Assembly: GCF_039710355.1 (NCBI RefSeq)
Contig: NZ_JBDKWZ010000002.1
Coordinates: forward strand, 310,001-374,000
Length of the DNA: 64,000 bases
Direction of reading: 5' to 3'
From: Rapidithrix thailandica
GTDB taxonomy: Bacteria; Bacteroidota; Bacteroidia; Cytophagales; Flammeovirgaceae
Shown: positions 54,505 through 63,393 of the stretch, in pieces
Layout: every line of letters starts with the position of its first letter
Position numbering within the stretch: position 1 is the first letter of the stretch
Made by a program: the position numbers and the translations under genes
Notes under the pieces: model-generated
Told to the model about the DNA's origin: nothing
The model's input: the letters and a program-made list of their open reading frames with translations, nothing else
Database searches by the model: none

Positions 54505-56793
54505 TTATTTCTTTGGCCGGGCACTCATATAAAAGGTCAGTTTTCCACCGTTAGCAATTTCCGAATGTGTAAGATAATGCCGGTTCAAAGTTTTTCCGTT
54601 CAATTCTATCTTTTTCACATAGACATTTTTATCATTTTGGTGAATCGCTTCCACTTCAAAGGTTTTTCCATTTCCCAACTGCAAGGACGCCTTTTCCACC
54701 GCCGGGCTTCCAAAGGCATATTGATCCGAACCGGGAGCCACCGGATAAAAACCCAACGAGCTGAAAATATACCAGGCACTCATTTGCCCGCAATCGTCAT
54801 TGCCTCCCAAGCCGTCAGGAGTTGCCTGATATTGTTTTTTCAAAATCATTCTGACGCGCTCTTGCGTTTTCCAAGGTTGGTCTGTCCAATTGTATAAATA
54901 CGCTGCATGATGCGCCGGTTCGTTACCGTGTACATAATTTCCGATAATCCCCTCCCGGGTGATGTCTTCGGTATGAGCAAAAAACTCATCCGGCAATTCC
55001 ATGGTAAAAAGTGAATCCAGGTGTTTGACAAATTTCTTTTTACCCCCCATCATCTCGATCATGGTGGCAGGATCATGCGGCACATACAAGCTGTAGTTCC
55101 AGGCATTTCCCTCTATATACCCCTGTCCGTGAGTGCTCAACAAATCAAATTCTTTCCGGAATGAACCGTCACTCAGTTTAGGCCGCATATACCCGATGGA
55201 AGCATCGTATACGTTTTTCCAGTTTTCCGCACGTTTGCTAAACTTCTGAAAAATATCCTCTCTTCCCAACTTTTTAGCCATCTGAGCAATGCAAAAATCG
55301 TCATAGGCATATTCCAGGGTTTTGGATACCGAAGAGCTGTTCTTATCTTCCGGCACATAGCCCAAGTCTATATAATAACCCAGGCCGTCATACTTCCGGT
55401 AGTTAGCCGTAACCACACATGCCTCCAGGGCTTTATTGGCATCAAATCCGGCATTTCCTTTTATCACCGCATCCGCAATTACGGACACGCTATGGTAACC
55501 GATCATACACCAATTCTCATTGGCATGATGCGACCATACCGGCAACATTTTATGCACACTCTGATCGTAATGGGCCAACATCGACTGCACCATATCCGCA
55601 TTGCGTTTCGGCTGAATAATGTTGAAGAAGGGGTGCAAAGCCCGGTACGTATCCCAGAGAGAAAAAGTAGTATAATTGGTAAAGCCTTTTGCCTGATGGA
55701 TGTTCTGATCCAAACCTTTGTACTGACCGTTTACATCCATATAAGTAGTAGGCCCTAAAAAGGTATGATACATGGCTGTATAAAAATTAACCATGTCTTC
55801 TGCCTTACTTGTTTCCACCTTGATTTTTTCAAATTCTTTCTGCCATAATCGCTGCCCCTCTTTTTTAGCTTTTTCAAAATCCCAATGCGGAATTTCCGCA
55901 TTCAGGTTTTCCAAGGCATTGTTTGTGCTCACAGGCGACAGCGCAAATTTAATCTTGATCTTCTCCCCTTCTTCCGTATCAAAATCAAAGTGCATTCTGA
56001 GTTGTTCACCGGCTATCTCGGGAAAGTTTTTGGATGGATCAAACTTCCGCCAAAACCCCTTGTATACCTGCTTTTTTGAATAATCTTTGGTTCCATACTC
56101 TTTAAAAGGCTTGGAAAAAGTCATGGCAAAATACATGGTGCGGGTACGGGCCCATCCGCGCGTTTGCCGGAAACCGGTCACCAATGTATCGTTCTCTACC
56201 CGGATAAATGTCCAGACATTTTTATCTTGATAGTTATAGATGCCATACATCATGTCCAAGATAATATGCGCTTCCGATGATTCGGGGAAGGTATATTGAT
56301 GGAAGCCCACCCGGTTGCTGGTCGTCAGTTCGGCATTAATCCCGTCATCTTCCAAAAACACCTGATAATAATTGGGTGCTGCCTGTTCTTTTTCATGAGA
56401 AAAAGCCGAGCGAAAACCGCTTTCGGGATTATCTTCGGTTCCGGGATTCATTTGCAATTTGCCTTCTGTAGGCATTAGCAGAAAATCTCCCAAGTCGGAA
56501 TGACCCGTGCCACTAAAATGCGTATGGCTGAATCCCACGATCGTGGCATCATCGTATTGATACCCGGCACAGTACTTATACACGGTGGGGTTATACCGTC
56601 CATCCACCTCATAAGGAATGGTATCCGTTTCCGGGCTGAGTTGTACCATCCCAAAAGGCACGGTAGCTCCCGGATAGGTATGTCCCATTTTATGGGTTCC
56701 GATAAGGGGGTTGGCATATTGTACCAGGTCTTTCTCTTGTGCAAGACACCAAAAAGGGTGTGCAAGGAATAATAAGAGCAATAATCTTCTCAT
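54505..56793 (-). CDS. GH92 family alpha-mannosidase
   Basis: The protein has 762 residues with a signal peptide (LLLLFLAHPFWCLAQ). The GH92 start is unmistakable: VQYANPLIGTHKMGHTYPGA, then TVPFGMVQLSPETD and GFSHTHFSGTGHSDLGDFLL. The catalytic half carries TTFSLWDTYRALHPFFNIIQ, YVHGNEPAHHAAYLYNWTDQ and GLGGNDDCGQMSAWYIFSSL. Enzymes of the family are Ca-dependent, inverting exo-alpha-mannosidases (mostly alpha-1,2) that trim N-glycans or mannans in the periplasm. Here it stands alone, outside any SusCD locus. Confidence 0.95.
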   Translation of the reverse strand: MRRLLLLLFLAHPFWCLAQEKDLVQYANPLIGTHKMGHTYPGATVPFGMVQLSPETDTIPYEVDGRYNPTVYKYCAGYQYDDATIVGFSHTHFSGTGHSDLGDFLLMPTEGKLQMNPGTEDNPESGFRSAFSHEKEQAAPNYYQVFLEDDGINAELTTSNRVGFHQYTFPESSEAHIILDMMYGIYNYQDKNVWTFIRVENDTLVTGFRQTRGWARTRTMYFAMTFSKPFKEYGTKDYSKKQVYKGFWRKFDPSKNFPEIAGEQLRMHFDFDTEEGEKIKIKFALSPVSTNNALENLNAEIPHWDFEKAKKEGQRLWQKEFEKIKVETSKAEDMVNFYTAMYHTFLGPTTYMDVNGQYKGLDQNIHQAKGFTNYTTFSLWDTYRALHPFFNIIQPKRNADMVQSMLAHYDQSVHKMLPVWSHHANENWCMIGYHSVSVIADAVIKGNAGFDANKALEACVVTANYRKYDGLGYYIDLGYVPEDKNSSSVSKTLEYAYDDFCIAQMAKKLGREDIFQKFSKRAENWKNVYDASIGYMRPKLSDGSFRKEFDLLSTHGQGYIEGNAWNYSLYVPHDPATMIEMMGGKKKFVKHLDSLFTMELPDEFFAHTEDITREGIIGNYVHGNEPAHHAAYLYNWTDQPWKTQERVRMILKKQYQATPDGLGGNDDCGQMSAWYIFSSLGFYPVAPGSDQYAFGSPAVEKASLQLGNGKTFEVEAIHQNDKNVYVKKIELNGKTLNRHYLTHSEIANGGKLTFYMSARPKK

Positions 56794-57636
56794 TTTCGTT
56801 AATTAGTTGATCGGTTTTGAATGATTCGTTTGTACTTTGTCAGTTTAAAGGTACTTTTATAGATCTGTACTACAAAACCCACTTGTTTAATTTCAATGAG
56901 AAGACGGGGGTTTGGAGTCTGTTTTTCCAAAACTTTTCTGCTATTTTAAAATTACAGATAAGAGGAAAGACCAAGTTCCGGGATAGCCGGAAAGGTTGGA
57001 ATGAACGAAGTCTATTGAAAACAGATTTCCAATTGCGTACTAAAGGTTGGTATAATTTACGATTATCCCTTCTTTGAGGATAAGAAAGACGAGAAAGCAT
57101 ACAAAAAGCAGTAAAAAACTCTTTTTATAAAACCGTCTGTATTTTTTAATTTCTTCAACTTGATTACAGAATTCTATAGGTTCATAATGAAGTGGTTTAA
57201 ACGTATGGTTTTGGACCGAAAATAGAATCAAAAACTGGCTCATCAAGGCACTTTTTGAAGAGAATAGCCAAAGCTATTGTTGAAAAAAGTAACACAGAGG
57301 AGGCCTTTTTGAAACATTTAAAAAAAAAGAAAAAGGTTAATTCACTTCAATATTTACTACTTTGATGAGGTATGAATTTAAACAGGTAAAACATCGCAAA
57401 TGGATTAAAAAAGATGTTGAAGCTGATTTTTTTACTGGAGTTACATACCCATCTTTATCAATCTGATCTTACATTTCATCGAGCGATTGACACTCAAGTA
57501 CATAAGCATTCAAGGTAATTATATAGTAACATATAACTAACCACAAAAATTAGTAAGAAAGTTAGCTCAATCCCATCCCAATGCTCAAATAATCATTTCA
57601 TTTCTTAACTTTTTCAGGCTTCACCACCTATGTTGA
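56794..57636. other. Long intergenic region with remnants and a MITE
   Basis: Apart from the MITE at 57189-57348 I see no reliable gene. A + strand frame at 56817-57077 (LKLQIRGKTKFRDSRKGWNE, RTKGWYNLRLSL) and a - strand frame with a membrane helix (57040-57246) may be decayed coding sequence; the latter begins inside the MITE. Confidence 0.4.
57189..57348 (+). mobile_element. MITE-like element, family A, copy 2
   Basis: The 160-bp element begins GAAGTGGTTTAAACG and ends GGTTAATTCACTTC. It has exact 3-bp flanking duplications AAT (57186-57188 and 57349-57351). Internal features: GGCTCATCAAGGCACTTTTT, the AATAGC-CAAA-GCTATT palindrome, and CAGAGGAGGCCTTTTTGAAA. It is colinear with the copy at 60022. 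Confidence 0.85.
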
Positions 57637-58179
57637 TCAATACCAGTAGCCAAACATATCCAATTCTGCGTTTTCTTTCCACTCTTTTTTGCCTACCTGT
57701 TTGATCATTATACAATCCTCAAATTCATTTTCCTGAAGTCCATAGTTGATATGCTCTTCAATGGTTAGCCACTTTACTTTTTGTTTGACCAAGGTATATC
57801 CGCAGTTTTCATAAAATTGATGTTTTTCTGCGATAAGCAGTATAAAATCCACATTGTCCGTATACTTACTTACCATTCCACCCAGTGCTTTCATCAGTTT
57901 GGTCCCAAGGCCTTGCCCTTGTAACTCCGGCAGTATGGTCACATCGATCACGCCTAATACATTGATGGGTTGCCCGCCCAGACTCATCACACGGTAATCC
58001 AAGCCTAATTGCCCAACGATCAACTCTCCTTCTTTCATAACAAGCCGGTAATGAGGCAATTGTTTAAAATAGGTTCTGCCGTGAAATTCTTCTTCCGGAA
58101 AACAGGCTTTCAGTAAATTCGCAATTTGCGTTTTTGAGGATGGGTCAAGTTGAAATTCAGGGATTAATTCAATGGTCAT
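57637..58179 (-). CDS. GNAT family N-acetyltransferase
   Basis: The protein has 180 residues. The acetyl-CoA loop is LPELQGQGLGTKLMKALGGM (Q/RxxGxG/A pattern as QGQGLG), preceded by the strand INVLGVIDVTI and followed by FILLIAEKHQFYENCGY. The family transfers acetyl from acetyl-CoA to an amine on a small molecule or protein. The substrate is unknown. The gene is a single unit in a mobile-element-rich stretch, 199 bp behind the VOC gene. Confidence 0.85.
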   Translation of the reverse strand: MTIELIPEFQLDPSSKTQIANLLKACFPEEEFHGRTYFKQLPHYRLVMKEGELIVGQLGLDYRVMSLGGQPINVLGVIDVTILPELQGQGLGTKLMKALGGMVSKYTDNVDFILLIAEKHQFYENCGYTLVKQKVKWLTIEEHINYGLQENEFEDCIMIKQVGKKEWKENAELDMFGYWY

Positions 58180-58377
58180 CAGTTTATGCTTAAGGTTGCT
58201 TTAAAGATAGTTATTACAAGAATAGTGGTATGTGATTGAGAATGGAGAAAGATACTAACTTTCGATGAAAACCTTGGGTTTTGGGAGGCTTTCATAAAAT
58301 TTATATTTCTAAAAAAACTCATAACGGTATAGAGCAACAGCAATAACAAAGTGCATATCAAAAAACAGCACTTCCAA

Positions 58378-59109
58378 CTATTCACCACTTAGTATTTCTT
58401 CATACTTTTTTCGAACCTTTTCCCAATCACGTCCTCCCTCCTTTTGATTTTCAATGACTGTTTGAAGCTCCGTATCATCCACCGGTAATTCCAGTTGTTT
58501 TTGTATGTCAAGCATCACCAACAAAAACTTTGCTTTGTCCAAATCGGACAATAAGTCTTTACTTTCCAAAAAGAAAGAAAGCCTGCTGGCGGCAAGCAAA
58601 AAATCTTCTTTGGAATAAACCAAATCATACAACAGGGAGAATTGCTTGGCAAACTTTTCACTTGCCAAAGTACGGAAGAAATTCCCTTCTTTCACTTTTA
58701 CGGGGGTGCCAATGTAATATGTATTTCCTCCCGTATCGGTCAATGTAAACCTCCGGTCTTCTTTCAAATCACGGATCTTCGAAATCCTTGGAATGCCGGA
58801 ACGGGGTACCTTTCCTGTATGACATTTGATCGCGCTCACAAAAGAATGATACAGCTCATCCACATCCTTTATCTTTATATAACACATCGAAGGGTTTTGG
58901 GCCGGCACCAGTTTCTTATTTCCATAAAAATGCAATTCAATATTGCCAAACCGCAGGATTGCATAAGCATTGGGAGACCTGTACTTGCCTAAAAGGGTAA
59001 ATCCCAACTGCTCAAAAAAAGCGGTCTGTTTATGAATATCGGGACAAGGTAACACCGGAATCACTTTTCCCTGAGGTTCCGGATGGGGCAATTCACTCTT
59101 ACTTTTCAT
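58378..59109 (-). CDS. VOC superfamily (glyoxalase/bleomycin-resistance-like) protein
   Basis: The protein has 243 residues. Residues 16-130 are a VOC fold: VIPVLPCPDIHKQTAFFEQL, GFTLLGKYRSPNAYAILRF, IELHFYGNKKLV, then FTLTDTGGNTYYIGTP. This arrangement is typical of bleomycin-binding-type proteins, which usually stop near 125 residues. The extra 110 C-terminal residues are helical and charged and are not recognised. Whether it sequesters a drug or is an enzyme cannot be decided. It lies 77 bp downstream of an AraC regulator in the same direction. Confidence 0.75.
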   Translation of the reverse strand: MKSKSELPHPEPQGKVIPVLPCPDIHKQTAFFEQLGFTLLGKYRSPNAYAILRFGNIELHFYGNKKLVPAQNPSMCYIKIKDVDELYHSFVSAIKCHTGKVPRSGIPRISKIRDLKEDRRFTLTDTGGNTYYIGTPVKVKEGNFFRTLASEKFAKQFSLLYDLVYSKEDFLLAASRLSFFLESKDLLSDLDKAKFLLVMLDIQKQLELPVDDTELQTVIENQKEGGRDWEKVRKKYEEILSGE

Positions 59110-59186
59110 TCGGTTTGAAGATAGGCTTATTTACTTTGCTAAAGTAATGGAGAACGCCAAACCGAAATTGTAAAAAACAGACATTC

Positions 59187-59957
59187 TTAATAATCTGCCA
59201 GGGAAAAGTATTTTTGAGGGCTAAAACCTGAAAACTTTTTAAACTCGTGAATAAAGTGCGCCTGATCATAATAACCGTGAGTGTAAGCAACTTCGGCAAG
59301 GGAGCCGTTAGACAAACAAGCCATAAAAGCCGCATCAAAGCGCGTTACCCGGGAATACAGCTTGGGAGTAAAGGAAGTAAAACTCTTAAATCTTCTTTCA
59401 AACTGCTTTTGAGAAAGACAAAATTCCGAAGCCAACTCACGGATGTTTACCATACCCTTATGTTGTTTGATATATTGAATGGCACCGGACATCACAGGGT
59501 CCTTGGTGTATTTATCCCTTAATTGTAACTTGAAATAATCGGTGAGGACCGCAACCCGTTGTTGAACCGTAGTGGCCATCGCCATTTTTTCATTAACCCC
59601 TCGATCCGGTTGCCCCTCCAACAAAGCATCAAAGTACACCAATTGGTTATTCAACTCAGAGGCAGAAATATCAAAAAGATAAGGGATAGCATGGGCATAT
59701 AAGGATACTCCAAAAAGTTCATTAACCCCACTCACCGGATATTGCCCAAAACTGTCAGTATGTCCTTGCACAGAAGAAAATACCAATTCAGGACCATATA
59801 CCGGGTGTATCGTATATGCAAAAACCAATTCTGTCTGGATATTCGCAGTGGCATAATAGGTAAAATGTTCTTTACCACAGCCCTCCCAGCGACCCACCCA
59901 AAAATGTTCGATATAACCTTTTAATTCTTCACAAGGCTGAATAATTTCTATGATCAT
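59187..59957 (-). CDS. AraC family transcriptional regulator
   Basis: The protein has 256 residues. The N-terminal part (about 1-140) contains LKGYIEHFWVGRWEG, like DUF6597-type sensor regions. The C-terminal part holds two helix-turn-helix motifs: NIRELASEFCLSQKQFERRF and LAEVAYTHGYYDQAHFIHEF, ending KKFSGFSPQKYF. It is followed 77 bp later by the VOC-protein gene in the same direction, its likely target or co-transcribed partner. A MITE sits 64 bp upstream. Confidence 0.9.
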   Translation of the reverse strand: MIIEIIQPCEELKGYIEHFWVGRWEGCGKEHFTYYATANIQTELVFAYTIHPVYGPELVFSSVQGHTDSFGQYPVSGVNELFGVSLYAHAIPYLFDISASELNNQLVYFDALLEGQPDRGVNEKMAMATTVQQRVAVLTDYFKLQLRDKYTKDPVMSGAIQYIKQHKGMVNIRELASEFCLSQKQFERRFKSFTSFTPKLYSRVTRFDAAFMACLSNGSLAEVAYTHGYYDQAHFIHEFKKFSGFSPQKYFSLADY

Positions 59958-60021
59958 ACAGATTTTGAACTACTAATGAAACGGAAGGTTAAAAATTTTC
60001 CTTTAGGGCACTTTAGTTGGC

Positions 60022-60184
60022 GAAGTGGTTTAAACTTATAGTTTTTAACCGAGCATGGAATCAAAATCGGCTCATCAAAGTACTTAATTGAAAAGAATAG
60101 CCAAAGCTATTGTTGAAAAAAGTAATACAGAGGAGACGTTTTTGAAACTTTTTTTTAGGAAAAAGAAAAAGTTTAATTCACTTC
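60022..60184 (+). mobile_element. MITE-like element, family A, copy 3
   Basis: The 163-bp element begins GAAGTGGTTTAAACTT and ends GTTTAATTCACTTC. Exact 3-bp duplications GGC flank it (60019-60021 and 60185-60187). It has the same internal order as copy 2 and the best preserved termini: 12 of 14 bases are inverted copies. Confidence 0.88.
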
Positions 60185-60240
60185 GGCAAGATAACGCAAA
60201 TTCTTGTAATGCCAGAACGGAATTTTACGGTGTGCTTACA

Positions 60241-60453
60241 TTAACGTTTTAAACTCCCTTTTACAGGTTTAAACGGTACCGATGGAATTTTGAGTTTTTG
60301 ATATTTATAAACTGTCACTTCACTAATTTTTGTGGTAAAACTGACCAGTCCTTCTTTATAGACACCATCAACTAAGTGCCCGGCTAACATAACATAGTAA
60401 CTAGCCCAATTGTTATTATAAGGATTTTTATGCACGTAAAATAGTGTATTCAT
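60241..60453 (-). CDS. Small hypothetical protein
   Basis: I do not recognise this 70-residue protein (MNTLFYVHKNPYNNNWASYY, then VMLAGHLVDGVYKEGLVSFT, basic end). It has a proper ATG and balanced composition, but it lies between a MITE and a pseudogene and may itself be a fragment. Confidence 0.3.
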   Translation of the reverse strand: MNTLFYVHKNPYNNNWASYYVMLAGHLVDGVYKEGLVSFTTKISEVTVYKYQKLKIPSVPFKPVKGSLKR

Positions 60454-60612
60454 CTTCCGAAAACATCAAATCACCGGTTTAAACAATCCCAAACCACTAC
60501 TTCTAGTGATTGTATTTTACCTATCAATAGCGATTGATCAGGAGCTTCTCCCTGTGGAGACTCGCATCTATTTATAATAATTCTAAATAATATCAAAATC
60601 ATTACCCATACA

Positions 60613-61674
60613 ATAAAAAAAGTACTACTTTTTTACATACTAACTATTTTACCCGGATTCCGGACGCAAGCCCAATCTGCCTTGGGAACGGTTCAGAATG
60701 CAATTACACCCTTATCGTTTCGGGAATCGGTTTTGAAAAACAGCAACTGGACTTCTCTTTACAACAAGGAGCAAAGCTTCATTATGATTTTATTTCACAA
60801 GAAAACACCCAAGAATTACAAACCGTAGAAGTAATCGGCAGGAAAGAAACCGGCTATGTCAACAGCACTTCTTTTGTTGCCACCAAAACCTCCACTCCCT
60901 TGGAAAAGGTACCACAGTCCGTGGGATATGTTCCCAAAGAACTAGCTTTGGACCAGGCGGCTTTCCGGATGAACGATGTGGTAAAAGATATCAGCGGAGT
61001 CAACCAATTCACTTTTTATAATGGTATTACGATCCGTGGGCACCAAGTACGTGGACAACAAAATTCCGGAAATTTGATTAATGGAATGCGGGCTTTTACC
61101 TGCAAGACCAAATTTCTACCGGAAAGTTAATAGTACTCTTTGGTCTGCATCAAGAATATTTCCAGGATGACCTGAACTATTCGGAGAAGAAGAAGCCAAA
61201 GGTTTTGAATTGGATATTACAGGCCGCATCCTGGAGAATTGGAGTATTGTGGCCAACTATTCGTATAACGATGCCAAAATCACTAAAAGTGACAACCAGA
61301 AAGCAGAAGTGGGCCGGCAAAAACCCAATGCCCCCAAACATGCCGGAAACATCTGGATCAAATACCTCATCAAAAACGATAGCTTTCAGGGACGGGGTTT
61401 TGGCCTGGGAGCAAATTTTGTCGTTGAAAGATATGGTTCTTTGTACAATGCCGGAGAGGAGCCTCAAGTATTTCCTGCTTACGAGTTGGTCAATGTGGTT
61501 TTGTATTATCAGGTTGAAAAAATCCGATTACAAATCAGTTGTCACAATGCGTTGGATAAAACGCACTGGGTTGGAGGATACGATTATCTCAGAGCGTGCC
61601 CCGAAGCTATTTATCAACAACCGGATATACCTTTTAAACTATTCCATGAAGCTGATATTCAACCTTCACAGTAG
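60613..61674 (+). pseudogene. TonB-dependent siderophore receptor, collapsed by several deletions
   Basis: Pieces of one receptor follow each other in order but in different frames. First comes a signal peptide (VLLFYILTILPGFRTQAQSA) whose expected ATG is ATA. A carboxypeptidase-like domain end follows (NYTLIVSGIGFEKQQLDFSL), running in frame into the plug (VPQSVGYVPKELALDQAAFR, DISGVNQFTFYNGITIRGHQ). Then comes a barrel piece (YLQDQISTGKLIVLFGLHQE), and finally the C-terminal barrel (GFELDITGRILENWSIVANY; FGLGANFVVERYGSLYNAGE). Most of the middle barrel is missing. Intact FhuE-like receptors have 700-800 residues; about 350 codons remain. It is dead as a transporter. Confidence 0.85.
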
Positions 61675-61801
61675 GATCGGAATCGGGTTAAAAGGCTATT
61701 CGCAAAGCCTCTTAATTTGCAAATACCTTTGTGCACATAGCCAAACAGGAATTGCAAGAAAAAAACACAAAGTATTCCACCCGTATTAATTTTAAAAATC
61801 A

Positions 61802-61834
61802 AAAACCCTTGGGCCAGAAGCCCAAGGGTTTTTC
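61802..61834. terminator. Bidirectional terminator
   Basis: AAAAACCCTTGGGC and GCCCAAGGGTTTTT form a perfect 14-bp stem with a 5-base loop. It lies between the receptor pseudogene and the convergent T9SS-substrate gene and can serve both. Confidence 0.85.
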
Positions 61835-61908
61835 AGTTAATAAACTTTGAATCACACTATCAGTAGCATTTATCTTAAAACTGTTTTTGTTCCTTGTTTG
61901 CTGAGGGT

Positions 61909-62997
61909 TTAGTAGAGGACTTTTTTGAGAATCACTGTTCCGTTGATTTCCATGCGGATGGTGTACATGCCCCGGCCCAGCCTGCTTAGGTCAAGGGTGC
62001 TGTTGAACTCCCGGGCACTTTCTTCTTGGGCAAACACTTTCCGGTACACCGGCATCCCTACGGCATCGAAGACGGTCAAGGTTCCCTTGCCACCTACCAG
62101 GGCTTGGATGTGCAACTCCGTTCCTTCCACTGGGTTGGGGTACACCGTCAATACTTCTTCCGGAGCTTCCCATTTGACCGCTACCACCGGGGAGTAGGTG
62201 CTGCTTTGGTCAAAGTCGGTTTGCTTCAGGCGGTAGTAGCTTACCGGCCAGGGGCGGGCGGGCAACACTTCTTGATAGGTTTCCATTTGCTCACTGGTGC
62301 CGGCCCCGCCCACTTCTTGTACCGCATAAAACTCCTTTCCGTCTTGTGATACTTCGATGGTGAAGTAGTCATTGTTCAATTCTGAAGCAGTGGCCCAGGA
62401 GAAGTACACCCGGCTATCTCGGGCTTCGGCCTGGAAATACAACAAGGTGATGGGCAAAGGCTGGGAACAACCGGAACCGCAGTCTATATGGTCTTCACAG
62501 TACGTAGAACCTTGGTCTTTGCATTGTCCTGAAAGAGAAAAGGTAGGACAAGGTCCGGAACAATCCGTATCCATATTGGTTTTCATCGTGCCGGAAATGG
62601 TAGTGGTACCGCTGCCGGAAATGTCCATGGGCACGTCTTCACTCTTCCATCCCCCGCTGATCACCAGGTTGCCATCGATAAGCATGTTGGCCGAACCGGA
62701 ACCGGTGATGTCCAGTCCCCCGCTTACGGTCAAATTATGAGGAATATGAATGGTAACATTGTTCCCTTCGATCTGAATCTCCAAGCCTCCGGAGATATTG
62801 ATGTCCTGGTCAAAGTTCAACACATCGTTTTCATAGAGGGTGACGCTCATGCCCCCGTTGATGGAGGTGGAGCCACAAGCCGTGGAGACCTCGAAACTTT
62901 CCGAGCTGCTGTTGTCGGCAGCGGTGATGGTACAGGCTTGTACATGTGAGGCGTACAGTGAGAAAATGAAGGCGAAAAGGATAGTAAATGTTTTCAT
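61909..62997 (-). CDS. Exported protein with T9SS type A C-terminal sorting domain
   Basis: The protein has 362 residues with signal peptide (ILFAFIFSLYASHVQA). The middle is a repetitive, Gly/Ser-rich beta structure (INISGGLEIQIEGNNVTIHI, NLTVSGGLDITGSGSANMLI, then NLVISGGWKSEDVPMDISGS), with strands of about 20 residues like a short beta-helix. A Cys-rich linker follows. The last 80 residues are a Por-type sorting domain (VLTVYPNPVEGTELHIQALV, LSRLGRGMYTIRMEINGTVI, LKKVLY). The protein is secreted through the type IX system and attached to the surface. Its C-terminal half is clearly GC-richer than the surroundings. Confidence 0.88.
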   Translation of the reverse strand: MKTFTILFAFIFSLYASHVQACTITAADNSSSESFEVSTACGSTSINGGMSVTLYENDVLNFDQDINISGGLEIQIEGNNVTIHIPHNLTVSGGLDITGSGSANMLIDGNLVISGGWKSEDVPMDISGSGTTTISGTMKTNMDTDCSGPCPTFSLSGQCKDQGSTYCEDHIDCGSGCSQPLPITLLYFQAEARDSRVYFSWATASELNNDYFTIEVSQDGKEFYAVQEVGGAGTSEQMETYQEVLPARPWPVSYYRLKQTDFDQSSTYSPVVAVKWEAPEEVLTVYPNPVEGTELHIQALVGGKGTLTVFDAVGMPVYRKVFAQEESAREFNSTLDLSRLGRGMYTIRMEINGTVILKKVLY

Positions 62998-63393
62998 GAC
63001 TACTGAGTTAATGAGTGATTCTGAAGTAAAAGTAGTCTGAAAAGCCCCCTGCCACCGGGGATATTAGATGACTGGTAGAGTCCTCACGGAAAATGGTAAC
63101 TTCCTAAGGTTTTTCGGATACCGGGGTTTTCTCTTTTTCATGGCATGAATATGTTAATGGTTGCCGGTTTTATGTATGGCATTTCAAAACCATTAGTTAA
63201 CCCTCTAAAGGCTCACAGCCCTTCTCACATAAAAAACAGGGCATAATACCCTGTTTAAAAATATTTAATTCAGAAGTGGTTTACACTTAATAGTTTTTGA
63301 CCGAACATGGAATCCAAATCGGCTCATCAAGGCACTTTTTGAAACATTTTTTAGGAAAAAGAAAAAGGTTAATTCACTTCTCAGATTAAATTT
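62998..63393. other. Intergenic region with MITE copy 4
   Basis: No gene is present. TACTTTTA near 63025-63032 on the - strand is one base from a -7 box for the T9SS gene. The MITE occupies 63273-63380. Confidence 0.35.
63273..63380 (+). mobile_element. MITE-like element, family A, copy 4, internally deleted
   Basis: The 108-bp element has the same ends as the other copies (GAAGTGGTTTACAC, GGTTAATTCACTTC) and exact TCA duplications (63270-63272 and 63381-63383). About 55 bp including the internal AATAGC palindrome are missing. It lies 14 bp after the stop of the next gene. Confidence 0.85.

Noticed and set aside
57040..57246. 68-codon - strand frame with a membrane helix
   Set aside because: Its first 20 codons are MITE sequence created by the insertion; the remainder lacks a start and is at best a remnant.
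58179..58388. 69-codon - strand frame between the VOC and GNAT genes
   Set aside because: It overlaps the VOC stop and is low-complexity hydrophobic/AT-rich; no family character.
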